From NCBI RefSeq assembly GCF_946222605.1, contig NZ_CAMIIE010000002.1, positions 62,001 to 126,000 of the forward strand: a stretch of 64,000 bases of DNA, in the 5' to 3' direction. The notes beneath the pieces were generated by a model. It was not told the DNA's origin. It saw only the letters and a list, made by a program, of their open reading frames with translations, and searched no databases. Each line of letters opens with the position of its first letter. The stretch's first letter is position 1. Position numbers and translations under genes: made by a program. This document shows positions 32,537 to 41,861 of the stretch, one piece after another. The DNA comes from an uncultured Acidocella sp. GTDB taxonomy: Bacteria > Pseudomonadota > Alphaproteobacteria > Acetobacterales > Acetobacteraceae.

Positions 32537-34414
32537 TCAATTTGCTCCGATGAGACAGGTGGTCAGCCATGGCACCATGGCGACGATGACGATGCCGACG
32601 AGCAGCGCGCCCATATAGGGCCAGATACGCCGCAGCCCGGCATCAGGATTGATTTTTCCGATGGCGCAGGCGGCATAATAGCCAACGCCGAAGGGCGGCG
32701 AGAACAGCCCCAGACCCATCGCCAGCACGATGGTGATGGCGTAATGCACCTCATTGACGCCGATGGATTGCGCGACGGGAAACAGCAGCGGACCGAACAG
32801 CACCACGGCGGGAATCCCCTCCAACACACTACCCAGCACCAGGAAGGCGAGGATGGAGACGACCATGAAGCCAACGCGCCCGCCCGGCACGGCCTGCATC
32901 GCCACCGTCAGGCTCTGCGAGAAACCCGATTGCGTCAGGGCCCAGCCCATCGCGCTGGCGGCGCCGATGATGAACAGGATGGCGCCGCTGAGCGAGGCAG
33001 TTTCGATCAGCAGCGGATAGATGCGCCGCCAATCGAAACTGCGATAGACGAACAGCCCGACCAGCACCGCGTAGGCGATGCCGATGGTGGAAACCTCCGT
33101 TGCCGTGGCCACGCCATCCACCACCGCGAAGCGGATGACGAAGGGCAAGGCGAGTGCCGGCAGCGCCACCCAGAAGCGGCGGAATTTTTCCTTGTTGGGG
33201 ATTTTTTCGGCCATCTCGGTCTTGTCGCCGCCCGAGCGCCACCAGGCGATGACACCGAGCGCCAGGGCCAGCACGAGTGCCGGGATGAGGCCGCCGGCGA
33301 ACAAGGCCGCGATGGAAACGCCCGTGGCGGAGCCGATGGCGATGAGAACGATGGAGGGCGGCACGGTTTCGCTCATCGCCGCGGCGCTGGCCAGAACCGA
33401 GACCATCTCGCCCTCATTCATGCCGCGCTTTTTCATCTCCGGAAACAGCACAGGCGCCACCGCCGCCATATCCGCCGCCTTGGCGCCGGAAATGCCGGAG
33501 ACGAGATAGATCGCGCCCAGCAGCACATAGCTGAGCCCGCCGCGCACGGAGCCGAGAATTGCGGTGAGGAAGGCGATCATCGCCCGCGCCATGCCCGACA
33601 TTTCCAAAAGTCCGCCCAGGAACACGAACAAAGGCACCGCGAGCAGGATCAGCGAGCTCATGCCCTGATCCATGGTGCTGAGCATGACGCTGGGCGGGGC
33701 GGCGTTGGTGGTGAGCAGGAAACTGATCGTCGCCATGCCGAAGGAGAAGCCGACCGGCACGCCGGCCAGCACGCCAAGCCCGAGCAAACCAACGAAGAAC
33801 AAGACAAGATTCCAGTTGCCGATGCCGGTGATCAGCGATTGCCCGGCCCAGAGCAGACCAGCGATGACGCCTAACAGCACCACCGCCAGCCCCAACGCAC
33901 GCAGGCTGCCGCGCCCCAGGCGGATGACCGCCTGCAGCAGCATCAACACCGCCGCGACAGGGATGGCGCTGGTGCGGATCATGTCCGACAAGCCAAGCGC
34001 TGGCGAGAGAATCGGCGCCTGGTTGTTGGCATAGCTCCAGGAGGGCGGGATCATCAGCAACAGGAACAAGGCCGTGGCCGCCAGCGCGAAGCCTTCCAGG
34101 AAGGCGGCGACGCGGGGCGGGGCACGATTCACGATCGCGGTCATGCGCATATGCTGGCCGCGCTGCAGCGCGATGACCGCGCCCAGCATCGCCAGCCAGA
34201 GAAACAGAATGCCGGCCAGCTCATCCGCCCAGACCAGCGGGCTGTCGAGCACGAAGCGGCAAAAAACGCTGGCCGAGAGGATGAGAATCTCGACCAGGGC
34301 GAGGATGGCGGCGGGAATTTCCACCGCCACCCGCAGCCAGCGTTCCGCCATCTTCCAGACGGAATGCCCGCTTTCTTCCAACGCGCGAGCCTGCATATGC
34401 GACAGGCCGCTCAT
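32537..34414 (-). CDS. TRAP transporter fused permease (DctQ-DctM)
   Basis: A 625-residue fusion. Residues about 25-190 are the four-helix small subunit (VEILILSASVFCRFVLDSPLVWADELAGILFLWLAMLGA), and about 200-625 are the large DctM permease (GVPVGFSFGMATISFLL; KADMAAVAPVLFPEMKKRGMNEGE; AAMSETVPPSIVLIAIGSATGVS). TRAP systems use the sodium gradient to import organic acids delivered by a periplasmic binding protein. The start overlaps the dctP stop by ATGA. A second fused DctQM of the same plan lies at 49080-50972. Confidence 0.9.
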   Translation of the reverse strand: MSGLSHMQARALEESGHSVWKMAERWLRVAVEIPAAILALVEILILSASVFCRFVLDSPLVWADELAGILFLWLAMLGAVIALQRGQHMRMTAIVNRAPPRVAAFLEGFALAATALFLLLMIPPSWSYANNQAPILSPALGLSDMIRTSAIPVAAVLMLLQAVIRLGRGSLRALGLAVVLLGVIAGLLWAGQSLITGIGNWNLVLFFVGLLGLGVLAGVPVGFSFGMATISFLLTTNAAPPSVMLSTMDQGMSSLILLAVPLFVFLGGLLEMSGMARAMIAFLTAILGSVRGGLSYVLLGAIYLVSGISGAKAADMAAVAPVLFPEMKKRGMNEGEMVSVLASAAAMSETVPPSIVLIAIGSATGVSIAALFAGGLIPALVLALALGVIAWWRSGGDKTEMAEKIPNKEKFRRFWVALPALALPFVIRFAVVDGVATATEVSTIGIAYAVLVGLFVYRSFDWRRIYPLLIETASLSGAILFIIGAASAMGWALTQSGFSQSLTVAMQAVPGGRVGFMVVSILAFLVLGSVLEGIPAVVLFGPLLFPVAQSIGVNEVHYAITIVLAMGLGLFSPPFGVGYYAACAIGKINPDAGLRRIWPYMGALLVGIVIVAMVPWLTTCLIGAN

Positions 34415-35421
34415 CCCAACGGTCCGGTGTAGCTCTCCAGCAGCGACCAGGGCTGAGCGCCGAACTGGCCTTTCCAGTATTTATAGAAGCCGGCCTGCGC
34501 CAACGCGTCGCGGAAGGCGGCGGGATCGGTGTTGTTGAAGACCAGCCCTTGCTTGGCGAGGCTGCTCTGCAGGCTGGAATTCAGCGCCGCCACATCCACG
34601 CGCTGGCGCAGGGCCGCCGCGTTCAGTTCCTTGCGCACGATCGCCTGGAAATCCGCCGGCAGCTTGTTGAAGGCCGCCGGATTGGCGAGCAGCCAGAAAC
34701 CGTCCCACATATGATTGGTGAGGGAGCAATATTTCTGCACCTCATACAGTTTCGCGGAATTGATGATGGCAAGAGGGTTTTCCTGCGCGTCGACAATCTT
34801 GGTCTGCAGCGAGGTATAGACCTCGTTGAAGCTGATCGTCGTCGGCGCGGCGTCGAAATCCTTGAACATCGAGGTCCAGAGCGCGGCGGGCGGAACGCGG
34901 ATGCGCAGCGATTTCAGATCCGCCGGGGTGTTGATCGGGCGGTTGCTGGTGGTGATCTGGCGGAAACCGTTATCGAAGATGTTTTCGAAGGCGATCAGGC
35001 CGCGCTTGGAAATTTCACCGCGCACATATTCGCCCAGCTTGCCATCCATCGCGGCGAAGGCGGTTTTCTCATCCTTGAAGGCAAAGCCTACGCCGTTGAT
35101 GGCGGAGGCAGGCACCAGCGTGGAGAGGATCAGCGGCGAGAGAGTAAAAAACTGGATGGCGCCGGAGCGCACTTCAGAGAGCATCACCGGATCGGTGCCC
35201 AGCGTGCTGTTGGGGAACAGATTGATTTCCAGCTTGCCGCCGGTCTGTTGCTTGATATTCGCCAGGGCTTCGCTGATTCGCACATTCAGCGGATGGGTCG
35301 GCGGCAGATTGGTGGCGAGCTTATAGGAAAAATCCGCGGCGCGCGCCGGGCGCGACATCAACGAGACCAACGGCAAAGCGGCGGCACCGGCAACGGCGGC
35401 GCGGCGCGACAATTTTATCAT
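34411..35421 (-). CDS. TRAP transporter substrate-binding protein (DctP family)
   Basis: A 336-residue periplasmic protein. The N-terminal LSRRAAVAGAAALPLVSL is a twin-arginine signal, with cleavage likely after ARA near residue 28. DctP landmarks include PTHPLNVRISEALANIKQQTGG, the binding arginine region in DLKSLRIRVPPAALWTSMF, and EVYTSLQTKIVDAQENPLAII. The start at ATG 35421 lies eight bases after GGAGGAA; the upstream in-frame ATG is too close to it. It is first of the dctP-dctQM-SDR operon and is divergent from the IclR regulator. Confidence 0.88.
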   Translation of the reverse strand: MIKLSRRAAVAGAAALPLVSLMSRPARAADFSYKLATNLPPTHPLNVRISEALANIKQQTGGKLEINLFPNSTLGTDPVMLSEVRSGAIQFFTLSPLILSTLVPASAINGVGFAFKDEKTAFAAMDGKLGEYVRGEISKRGLIAFENIFDNGFRQITTSNRPINTPADLKSLRIRVPPAALWTSMFKDFDAAPTTISFNEVYTSLQTKIVDAQENPLAIINSAKLYEVQKYCSLTNHMWDGFWLLANPAAFNKLPADFQAIVRKELNAAALRQRVDVAALNSSLQSSLAKQGLVFNNTDPAAFRDALAQAGFYKYWKGQFGAQPWSLLESYTGPLG

Positions 35422-35525
35422 TCTCATTTCCTCCATTTATTTTTTGAAAGATCGTGTCGTCAGATCACCACGACGAAATTTAATGCGCCAACCAACCCAG
35501 GCGCCGAGACATTTTCGCTCAAAGG

Positions 35526-35538
35526 TTCATATTGTGAA
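35526..35538. promoter_or_regulatory. Candidate IclR operator
   Basis: TTCATATTGTGAA is a dyad (TTCA/TGAA) in the 255-base divergent spacer between dctP and the IclR gene. IclR-family proteins often bind TTCA-n5-TGAA-like sites. The rest of the spacer (35422-35676) shows no other clear structure. Confidence 0.45.
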
Positions 35539-35676
35539 ACTCAAAATCTCCCGAGGACGTTATTTGCCGGAAACATAAGACATAGACATTATAAAAGCAA
35601 ATATCTAAAATCAGAATCAGGGAAAGGTCCACAATATGGATTTGATTTTACAACTCAATCGGGCGCGGCATTGCCG

Positions 35677-36525
35677 ATGAGGCGCGCCAAGGAGCCTGGA
35701 CCCGCGCGCCAGGAGGGGAGCGGCACGCAGAGTCTGCTGCGCGCGCTGGGGGTGTTGCGGCTGGTGGCGAGCCATTCCGGACGGGGGATTCGGTTGGCGG
35801 ATGTGGTCGAGCGATCGGGCCTGACCAAGCCGACGGCGCATCGTTTGCTGCAGGCGCTGGAGCAGGAAGGGTTTCTCGCCCAGGATGCGGCGAGCCGGCT
35901 TTATCATCTCGGGCCGGAAGCCTACGTGATTGGAACGCTTGCCGGCGATCGCTACGGGTTTCGCCGCGCGGCCCTGCCAAGCTTGGCACGGCTGGCAGCG
36001 GCATCGGAGGATACGGCCTTTCTGACGGTGCGGCGGGATCTGCATGGTGTGTGCCTGCATCGCGAAGAGGGGAGCTTTCCCATCCGCTCCTACGTGTTGC
36101 AGGCGGGAGACCGGCATCCGCTTGGTGTGGGCGCCGGCAGCCTCGCCATTCTCGCTGCCCTGCCCTGCGACGAAGCCGAAGAGCTGATCGCGCGCAACAG
36201 CGAGGAGTTGCAGGCGCGCTATCCGGGCTTTCCACCCTCGCTGCTGCGCCAACGCGTTGAGGAGGCCAGGGCGGATGGGCATGCCTTCAATCCCGGCCAG
36301 CTCTATGCCGGCAGCTGGGCGGTGGGCGTGGCGGTGCTGGGGCGCAATGGGCAATGCGAGGGCGCGCTCTCCATCGCCGCGATCGAGAACCGGCTGCAGC
36401 CGGACCGGCGCACCTACCTGGTGCGGCTGCTGCAGCAGGAGGTGGCGAAATTGACGGAATTGCAGGAACGCCCGGCGGGGGCGACCAACATCGTCGCGCA
36501 GGCCCGCAAATTGACGGCGAATTAG
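35677..36525 (+). CDS. IclR family transcriptional regulator
   Basis: A 282-residue regulator. An N-terminal winged helix (QSLLRALGVLRLVASHSGRG; DVVERSGLTKPTAHRLLQALEQEGFL) is followed by the IclR effector domain (LHREEGSFPIRSYVLQAGDRHPLGVGAGSLAILAALP; GAGSLAIL and AVGVAVLG are typical). It faces a TRAP/SDR operon and precedes the thiolase/acyl-CoA ligase operon by 24 bases, so it probably regulates both. The ATG at 35677 lacks a strong ribosome-binding site; the frame stays open further upstream, but that stretch is antisense to dctP. Confidence 0.85.
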   Translation: MRRAKEPGPARQEGSGTQSLLRALGVLRLVASHSGRGIRLADVVERSGLTKPTAHRLLQALEQEGFLAQDAASRLYHLGPEAYVIGTLAGDRYGFRRAALPSLARLAAASEDTAFLTVRRDLHGVCLHREEGSFPIRSYVLQAGDRHPLGVGAGSLAILAALPCDEAEELIARNSEELQARYPGFPPSLLRQRVEEARADGHAFNPGQLYAGSWAVGVAVLGRNGQCEGALSIAAIENRLQPDRRTYLVRLLQQEVAKLTELQERPAGATNIVAQARKLTAN

Positions 36526-36549
36526 AAAAACCGAGGAGTGAACAAGACC

Positions 36550-37719
36550 ATGTCAGACTCGTGCATTGTGGGCTGGGCCCATACGGAATTCGGGAAGCTG
36601 GCCGATCCCGATGTTGAAAGCCTGATCGAGCGTGTGGCCGCGGCGGCGATCGCGGATGCCGGGCTGGAGGCGCAGGAGATTGACGGCGTGTTTGTCGGTC
36701 TGTTCAATAACGGTTTTTCCAAACAAGATTTTCCCAGCTCGCTGAGCATGCAGAGCGTGCCGGGGCTGCGATTCAAGCCGGCTTCGCGTTATGAGAATGC
36801 CTGCGCCTCGGGCTCCGCGGCCTTGTATGCGGCGCGCGAATTCATCGCCGCCAAGCGCGGGCGCTTGGCGTTGGTGATTGGCGTGGAGAAGATGACCACC
36901 CTGCCCGGCCCGCAGATTGGCGATGTGCTTCTGGGCGCCTCCTACCGCAAGGAGGAAGGGGAGATTCCGGGCGGATTCGCCGGTGTGTTCGGACGCATCG
37001 CGGAAAATTATTTCCAGCGCTTCGGCGACCAGTCCGACGCGTTGGCGATGATCGCGGCGAAGAACCATAAGAATGGTGTGGATAATCCCTACGCGCAGAT
37101 GCGCAAGGATCTCGGTTTTGAATTCTGCCGCCAGGAATCCGAAAAGAATCCGTATGTCGCGGGGCCGCTGAAGCGTACGGATTGTTCGCTGGTGAGCGAT
37201 GGCGCGGCCGCGTTGATTCTCGCGGATGCAGAGACCGCCGCCGCCATGGCGAAAGCGGTGAAATTCCGGGCGGGTGTGCAGGTGAATGATTATCTGCCTC
37301 TCTCGCGCCGGGACCCGACGCGCTTTGAAGGCGGGGCAGCGGCCTGGAGCCGGGCTTTGGCCGATGCGAAGCTGGCGCTGAGCGATCTCTCTTTCGTGGA
37401 GACGCATGATTGTTTCACCATTGCCGAGCTGATCGAGTATGAGGCGATGGGTCTGGCCCCGCACGGCCAGGGCGCGCGCGTGATCAAGGACGGCTTGACC
37501 CAGCCCGGCGGTAGGCTGCCGGTGAACCGCTCCGGCGGGTTGAAGGCCAAGGGCCATCCGGTCGGCGCCACCGGGGTTTCCATGCATGTGATCAGCGCCA
37601 TGCAGCTCACCGGCGAGGCCGGGGCGATGCAGCTGCCGAAAGCGGAACTGGCGGGTGTGTTCAATATGGGCGGCGCCGCCGTTGCCAATTACGTCTCAAT
37701 CCTGGAGCGGCAGAAATGA
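36550..37719 (+). CDS. Thiolase family protein (acetyl-CoA acetyltransferase, SCP2-like)
   Basis: A 389-residue thiolase-fold protein. The nucleophilic cysteine is in ENACASGSAAL, and the late active-site motifs are THDCFTIAE and VNRSGGLKAKGHPVGATG. This variant resembles SCP2-type thiolases, which cleave or transfer acyl groups of CoA thioesters. ATG 36550 was preferred over GTG 36538, which abuts the GAGGAG. The stop overlaps the acyl-CoA ligase start (ATGA), consistent with sequential steps: activation to a CoA ester, then thiolysis. The substrate is unknown. Confidence 0.85.
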   Translation: MSDSCIVGWAHTEFGKLADPDVESLIERVAAAAIADAGLEAQEIDGVFVGLFNNGFSKQDFPSSLSMQSVPGLRFKPASRYENACASGSAALYAAREFIAAKRGRLALVIGVEKMTTLPGPQIGDVLLGASYRKEEGEIPGGFAGVFGRIAENYFQRFGDQSDALAMIAAKNHKNGVDNPYAQMRKDLGFEFCRQESEKNPYVAGPLKRTDCSLVSDGAAALILADAETAAAMAKAVKFRAGVQVNDYLPLSRRDPTRFEGGAAAWSRALADAKLALSDLSFVETHDCFTIAELIEYEAMGLAPHGQGARVIKDGLTQPGGRLPVNRSGGLKAKGHPVGATGVSMHVISAMQLTGEAGAMQLPKAELAGVFNMGGAAVANYVSILERQK

Positions 37720-39356
37720 ATGTGCTGTCTTCCATCGAAGCCGCGCCGCGCGGGGGTGTGGCGCCGTGCAGCAAGCGGGTGATGAATCTCTCGCATTTTC
37801 TGCGTCAGGCCGGACGCCGGCATGGCGATGAAATCGGCTTCGTGCATGGGGAGCAGCATCTGACCTGGGCGCAGCTGGATGCGCGGGTGGATGCGATGGC
37901 GCTGGCACTTACCGCGCGCGGTGTGGTGAAGGGCGACCGGATTCTGGTGCAGTCCAGGAACTGCAACCAGCTTTTCGAATCCATGTTTGCCTGTTTTCGC
38001 ATCGGCGCGGTCTGGGTACCCACCAATTACCGGCAGAGCCCGGCGGAGGTGGCCTACCTGGCCGAGGCCAGTGGGGCGAGCGTGATGATCTGCCAGGATG
38101 TCTTCCCCGCGCACGCGCAGGCGGTGCAGGAGGCGGTGGGCGGGCTTGAGCATCTGATCACCATCGGTGAGGGTCGCGAGACCTACGATGCGCTGGTGGC
38201 CGAACATGCAGGCCAACCCTGCGCGCTTATGGATGTAACCTATGATGATCCGTGCTGGTTCTTCTTCACCTCCGGCACCACCGGCCGGCCGAAGGCGGGG
38301 GTGCTCACCCATGGGCAGATGGGGTTTGTGATCACCAACCATCTTTGCGATCTGATGCCCGGCACCACGCATGAGGATGCCTCGCTGGTGGTGGCACCGC
38401 TTTCGCACGGGGCGGGGATTCATCAGCTGGTGCAGGTGGCGCGGGCGGTGAAAACCGTCTTGCCGGCGAGCGACAGGCTGGATCCGGACGAGGTCTGGGG
38501 GCTGGTGGCGCACTGGAAGATCACCAACATGTTCACGGTGCCGACCATCGTGAAGCTGCTGACCGAGCATAAGGCGGTGGATGAGCATGACCATTCCTCG
38601 CTGCGCTATGTGATCTATGCCGGTGCGCCGATGTATCGGGAGGACCAGAAATTCGCCCTACGCAAGCTTGGCCGTGTTTTGGTGCAGTATTTCGGGCTGG
38701 GCGAGGTCACCGGCAATATCACCGTACTGCCGCCGTCCTTGCACGAGCCGGAGGACCATGCGGGGGCGCGCATCGGCACCTGCGGCATTGAGCGCACGGG
38801 CATGCAGGTTTCCATTCAGGACGAGCAGGGTAAGGAGATGCAGCCGGGCGAGACCGGAGAAATCTGCGTCTGCGGTCTCGCGGTGTTTGCCGGCTATTAC
38901 AATAATCCCGAGGCGAATGCGAAAGCGTTCCGCAATGGCTGGTTCCGCACCGGGGATCTTGGCCATCTCGACCGGCAGGGATTTTTGTTCATCACCGGCC
39001 GCGCTTCGGACATGTATATTTCCGGCGGTTCCAATGTTTATCCGCGGGAGGTGGAGGAGTTGCTGCTGACCCATCCGGCGGTGGCGGAGGTGGCGATTGT
39101 CGGCGTGCCGGACCGGATCTGGGGCGAGGTTGGCGTGGCGGTGCTGGTGACGCGCCCAGGAGCCAGCATCAGCGAGGCGGAGATGATGGCGTTTCTGGAT
39201 GGCAAGATCGCCCGCTACAAGATGCCCAAGCAGGCTTTCTTCTGGGATGAGCTGCCAAAATCCGGCTATGGCAAGATCACCAAGAAGATCGTCCGTGACG
39301 AGCTTTATGCACGGGGGTGCCTGACGCAGGATACCCCTTCTTCCGTTTCCGCATGA
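37716..39356 (+). CDS. AMP-dependent acyl-CoA synthetase/ligase
   Basis: A 546-residue ANL-superfamily ligase. The P-loop-like FFTSGTTGRPKAGVLTHGQM, the adenylate motif QYFGLGEVTG, the hinge GWFRTGDLGHLDRQGFLFITGRASD, and the C-terminal lysine in KSGYGKITKKIV are all present. It activates a carboxylic acid to its CoA thioester. Overlap with the thiolase by ATGA and a short gap to the PPC-domain genes place it in a five-gene operon headed by the IclR regulator. The acid used is not predictable; the linked TRAP importer suggests a small polar acid. Confidence 0.88.
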   Translation: MNVLSSIEAAPRGGVAPCSKRVMNLSHFLRQAGRRHGDEIGFVHGEQHLTWAQLDARVDAMALALTARGVVKGDRILVQSRNCNQLFESMFACFRIGAVWVPTNYRQSPAEVAYLAEASGASVMICQDVFPAHAQAVQEAVGGLEHLITIGEGRETYDALVAEHAGQPCALMDVTYDDPCWFFFTSGTTGRPKAGVLTHGQMGFVITNHLCDLMPGTTHEDASLVVAPLSHGAGIHQLVQVARAVKTVLPASDRLDPDEVWGLVAHWKITNMFTVPTIVKLLTEHKAVDEHDHSSLRYVIYAGAPMYREDQKFALRKLGRVLVQYFGLGEVTGNITVLPPSLHEPEDHAGARIGTCGIERTGMQVSIQDEQGKEMQPGETGEICVCGLAVFAGYYNNPEANAKAFRNGWFRTGDLGHLDRQGFLFITGRASDMYISGGSNVYPREVEELLLTHPAVAEVAIVGVPDRIWGEVGVAVLVTRPGASISEAEMMAFLDGKIARYKMPKQAFFWDELPKSGYGKITKKIVRDELYARGCLTQDTPSSVSA

Positions 39357-39366
39357 GGAGATGAGC

Positions 39367-39921
39367 ATGGCCCCCGCGCGCCTCCATACCCCAGCGCCGC
39401 GTGCGCGCACGATGATCCATCCCGGGCCGTTCAACCCGGTGCGGATTCAAAGCCAGCACGCGACGCATGGGCGCCATATCCGGCTGGCCTTGGCGCCGGG
39501 GCAGAGCCTGTATGATGGGCTGGTGAAGCCTTTGGCCGCGCTTGGCATCACCAGCGCCTCGATGACCATTCTGGGCGGCTATGCGGAGCGGCTGGATTAT
39601 TGCGTCGCCCCGCCGGACCCGAGCAAGCGCGCGCTGATTGCCTACTCGACGCCGATCCCGCTCGGGCGGACCTACATCATCTTCGGCAATGCGACGCTGG
39701 GGTTTGACCCGCAGGGCAAGCCGCTGGTGCATTGCCATGCGGCGATGCGCACCGACACGGGCACGGTGCAGGGCGGGCATATCATCACCGAGGAGACGAT
39801 CATCGGCCCCTGGCCGATTCCGGTGCTGGTGACCTCGCTGGAAGGCTTCGAGCTGCGCCAGATCTATGATCCAGAGATCAATATTTCCGTTCTCAAACCG
39901 TTGAGGGAGCCAATGATATGA
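39367..39921 (+). CDS. PPC/DUF296 domain protein with intact metal site
   Basis: A 184-residue protein with a PPC (DUF296) domain at about residues 30-150. HCHAAM with GGHI forms the His-x-His/His metal site seen in prokaryotic PPC proteins. It begins after GAGGAG (ATG 39361 would be too close). It overlaps the next gene, also a PPC protein, by ATGA. PPC proteins occur as trimers; no enzymatic function is established, so its job in this catabolic operon is open. Confidence 0.75.
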   Translation: MAPARLHTPAPRARTMIHPGPFNPVRIQSQHATHGRHIRLALAPGQSLYDGLVKPLAALGITSASMTILGGYAERLDYCVAPPDPSKRALIAYSTPIPLGRTYIIFGNATLGFDPQGKPLVHCHAAMRTDTGTVQGGHIITEETIIGPWPIPVLVTSLEGFELRQIYDPEINISVLKPLREPMI

Positions 39922-40307
39922 GCCAGGCCGTCGCTGAAAGCGGGGCGATGGGGCGGGTGGCCTATGCGCGCATCGCCCCGAATGAGGATCTGGTGCAGGG
40001 GGTGGAGAAGCTCTGCCTCGCCGAGGGGTTTCGCAATGCCTTCGTGCGCGGGGCGCTGGGGAGTTTGGTGGATGCGTGTCTGGGTCTGCGCGATGGCGGC
40101 ACGCAGCTGATCAAGGGCCCGGCGGTGGAGATTGTCAGCCTCGCCGGTGAGGTGCGCAGCACGGAGGATGGCGGGCTGCAGGCGGCGCTGACCGGCGTGG
40201 TGGCGGACCCGCAAGGGCATGTCTATGGCGGGCCATTCATCGCCGGCGGCAACCCGATCTGCATGACCTTCGAGGTGACGCTGGAAGAATGGCTGCCTGA
40301 GGACTAA
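39918..40307 (+). CDS. PPC/DUF296 domain protein with degenerate metal site
   Basis: A 129-residue single PPC domain (GVEKLCLAEGFRNAFVRGALGSL; GPAVEIVSLAGEVRS; NPICMTFEVTLEEWLPED). Where the preceding paralogue has HCHAAM and GGHI, this one has ALTGVV and GGPF, so the metal-binding histidines are lost. The ATGA overlap with its paralogue suggests the two form a hetero-oligomer with one active and one structural partner. It is the last gene of the IclR/thiolase/ligase operon, and its TAA is directly followed by the 3'-end repeat. Confidence 0.72.
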   Translation: MSQAVAESGAMGRVAYARIAPNEDLVQGVEKLCLAEGFRNAFVRGALGSLVDACLGLRDGGTQLIKGPAVEIVSLAGEVRSTEDGGLQAALTGVVADPQGHVYGGPFIAGGNPICMTFEVTLEEWLPED

Positions 40308-40457
40308 AAGTTTTTGGGCGTAGGCGGCGAAGGTTCCGCCGCTGCGTAGCAGCGGTGGAATGCCGCCGGAGGGGTCGCTTTTTTTCAAAAAAGCGACGAA
40401 AACGTTCGGGGCTTTGGCACCTGCGTTGCCAAAACCCCAAACCCCCAAAAACCTTTT
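40306..40457. repeat. 3'-end palindromic element R5, long form
   Basis: It is bounded by AAAAGTTTTTGGGCG (starting inside the stop codon) and ACCCCCAAAAACCTTTT. Inside are three stems: GGCGGCGAA/TTCCGCCGC, GTCGCTTTTTTT/AAAAAAGCGAC (40374-40397), and GGGGCTTTGGCA/TGCCAAAACCCC. It fills the convergent junction before the peroxidase gene. Confidence 0.8.
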
Positions 40458-41840
40458 CTAGCCGCCCTTCGGGCGGTAACCATCCGTCAGCGTTTTCAGG
40501 AAGGCGACGATGTCGTTCACCTCCGCCTCGCTCAGCGCCGGGGCGTCGCCCAGCTTGCGGTTCAGCGGCGGGTCGGTCCTGTCGATATTCGCCTGATATT
40601 TCGTCGGCAGATCGTTGAATGTCTCGACCTTGCCGTCGGCGCCGGTCGGGTAGATCTTGCCGGGCTCGACATCGCGCAGATTATAGAACTCCACCACATC
40701 ATGCAGATTATGATAAAAGCCGTTATGGAAAAACACTTTCCGCGTGGCGCTGTTGCGTAGCGTTGGGGTGAGGAACATGCCGCAATATTGCGTCAGGCTT
40801 TTCAAATCCTCGCGGACCGGCCCGCACAGCCCCATATCGAAATAATCCGGGTTGGCGTTGGCCGGGATGTGCGGGTTGCGCGGCACGCCCAGCGCTTCGT
40901 ACTGGGTATCGGTGAACAGAGGCGGGCGGTGGTCGGGGCTGGGCTGATCCAGATGGCAGGCGGCGCAATCGCCCTTGGCCGGGTCGTTGAACAGCTGGTA
41001 GCCGCGCATTTCCGCCTGGCTCATGCGGGCTTTGCCTTCCAGCCAATAATCATATTTGCTGGTGAAAGGATGGAAATCCTGATCCTCCATCTCATAGCGC
41101 GCGATCGCGAACAGCGCCTCGGCGACCACGAAGCGGGGGTTCTGGAAAATATCATCGCCGAACAAGGCGGTGAATTGCGCGGCGTAAGGGCTGGCCTGCA
41201 GCTTGGCGGCGATGGTGGCGTCGCTGCCGCCATCCATCTCGAAGGGGCTGGTGAGCGGGCCCTTCGCCTGCGCCATCAGCGTATCGGCGCGGCCATCCCA
41301 GAACAGCCCGCCCATCGGCACGAGGTTGGCGGCGGCGCTGGCGGTGCTTTGCGCGGTCTTGGTGGCGCGTTGGGCGGTGGCGGCGGCCGCGGCGAGCTGC
41401 GGCAAGGTGGGCGGCGTGTCGTTTTCGCCCTGCTCCGGGCCGATGGAGAAATTCGCCTGGGTGCTCAGATAATCCAGCGAGGGCACGGCGCGCAGGCCGG
41501 GGCTTTTCATCTCCGGGCCGCCATAGACCACCGGGGAGGCGGTCGGCGGGCCGTAATGGTTTTGCGGGTCGTGGCAGGAGGCGCAGGAGAGCTGGCCGGA
41601 GGCGGAGAGGCTTTTATCGAAGAACAGCGTCTGGCCGAGCTGCGCCATCGCCGAATAGGACGCCGGCGCCACCGGGCGGACGAGCTGGATCGGGGCGGGA
41701 TTGCGGCCCTGGGCCAGCGCGAAACTGGCCAGCGGGGCGGAAGCCCAGTCGCTCAGCGGGATGGGGCCGGAGAGGACCCATCCCGCGAAGATGCAGAGAC
41801 AAAGCGCCGCGAGAAGCAGCAGGCTAGACCAGAGACGCAT
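40458..41840 (-). CDS. Di-haem cytochrome c peroxidase/MauG family protein
   Basis: A 460-residue protein with an N-terminal hydrophobic helix (about residues 4-24), which serves as a membrane anchor or uncleaved signal. Two haem c motifs are seen: CASCH at 86-90 and CAACH at 292-296. The domain plan is that of bacterial cytochrome c peroxidases, which reduce periplasmic hydrogen peroxide; MauG-like oxidations are an alternative. An alanine-rich insertion at about 148-172 is unusual. It is co-directional with the phosphoesterase upstream (21-base gap). Confidence 0.86.
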   Translation of the reverse strand: MRLWSSLLLLAALCLCIFAGWVLSGPIPLSDWASAPLASFALAQGRNPAPIQLVRPVAPASYSAMAQLGQTLFFDKSLSASGQLSCASCHDPQNHYGPPTASPVVYGGPEMKSPGLRAVPSLDYLSTQANFSIGPEQGENDTPPTLPQLAAAAATAQRATKTAQSTASAAANLVPMGGLFWDGRADTLMAQAKGPLTSPFEMDGGSDATIAAKLQASPYAAQFTALFGDDIFQNPRFVVAEALFAIARYEMEDQDFHPFTSKYDYWLEGKARMSQAEMRGYQLFNDPAKGDCAACHLDQPSPDHRPPLFTDTQYEALGVPRNPHIPANANPDYFDMGLCGPVREDLKSLTQYCGMFLTPTLRNSATRKVFFHNGFYHNLHDVVEFYNLRDVEPGKIYPTGADGKVETFNDLPTKYQANIDRTDPPLNRKLGDAPALSEAEVNDIVAFLKTLTDGYRPKGG

Positions 41841-41861
41841 CTCGCGGGCACCCGGCCGTGG

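Noticed and set aside
34549..35676. Upstream extension of the IclR open frame
   Set aside because: The extension is antisense to the dctP gene and has no domain; the IclR domain itself begins just after the ATG at 35677.
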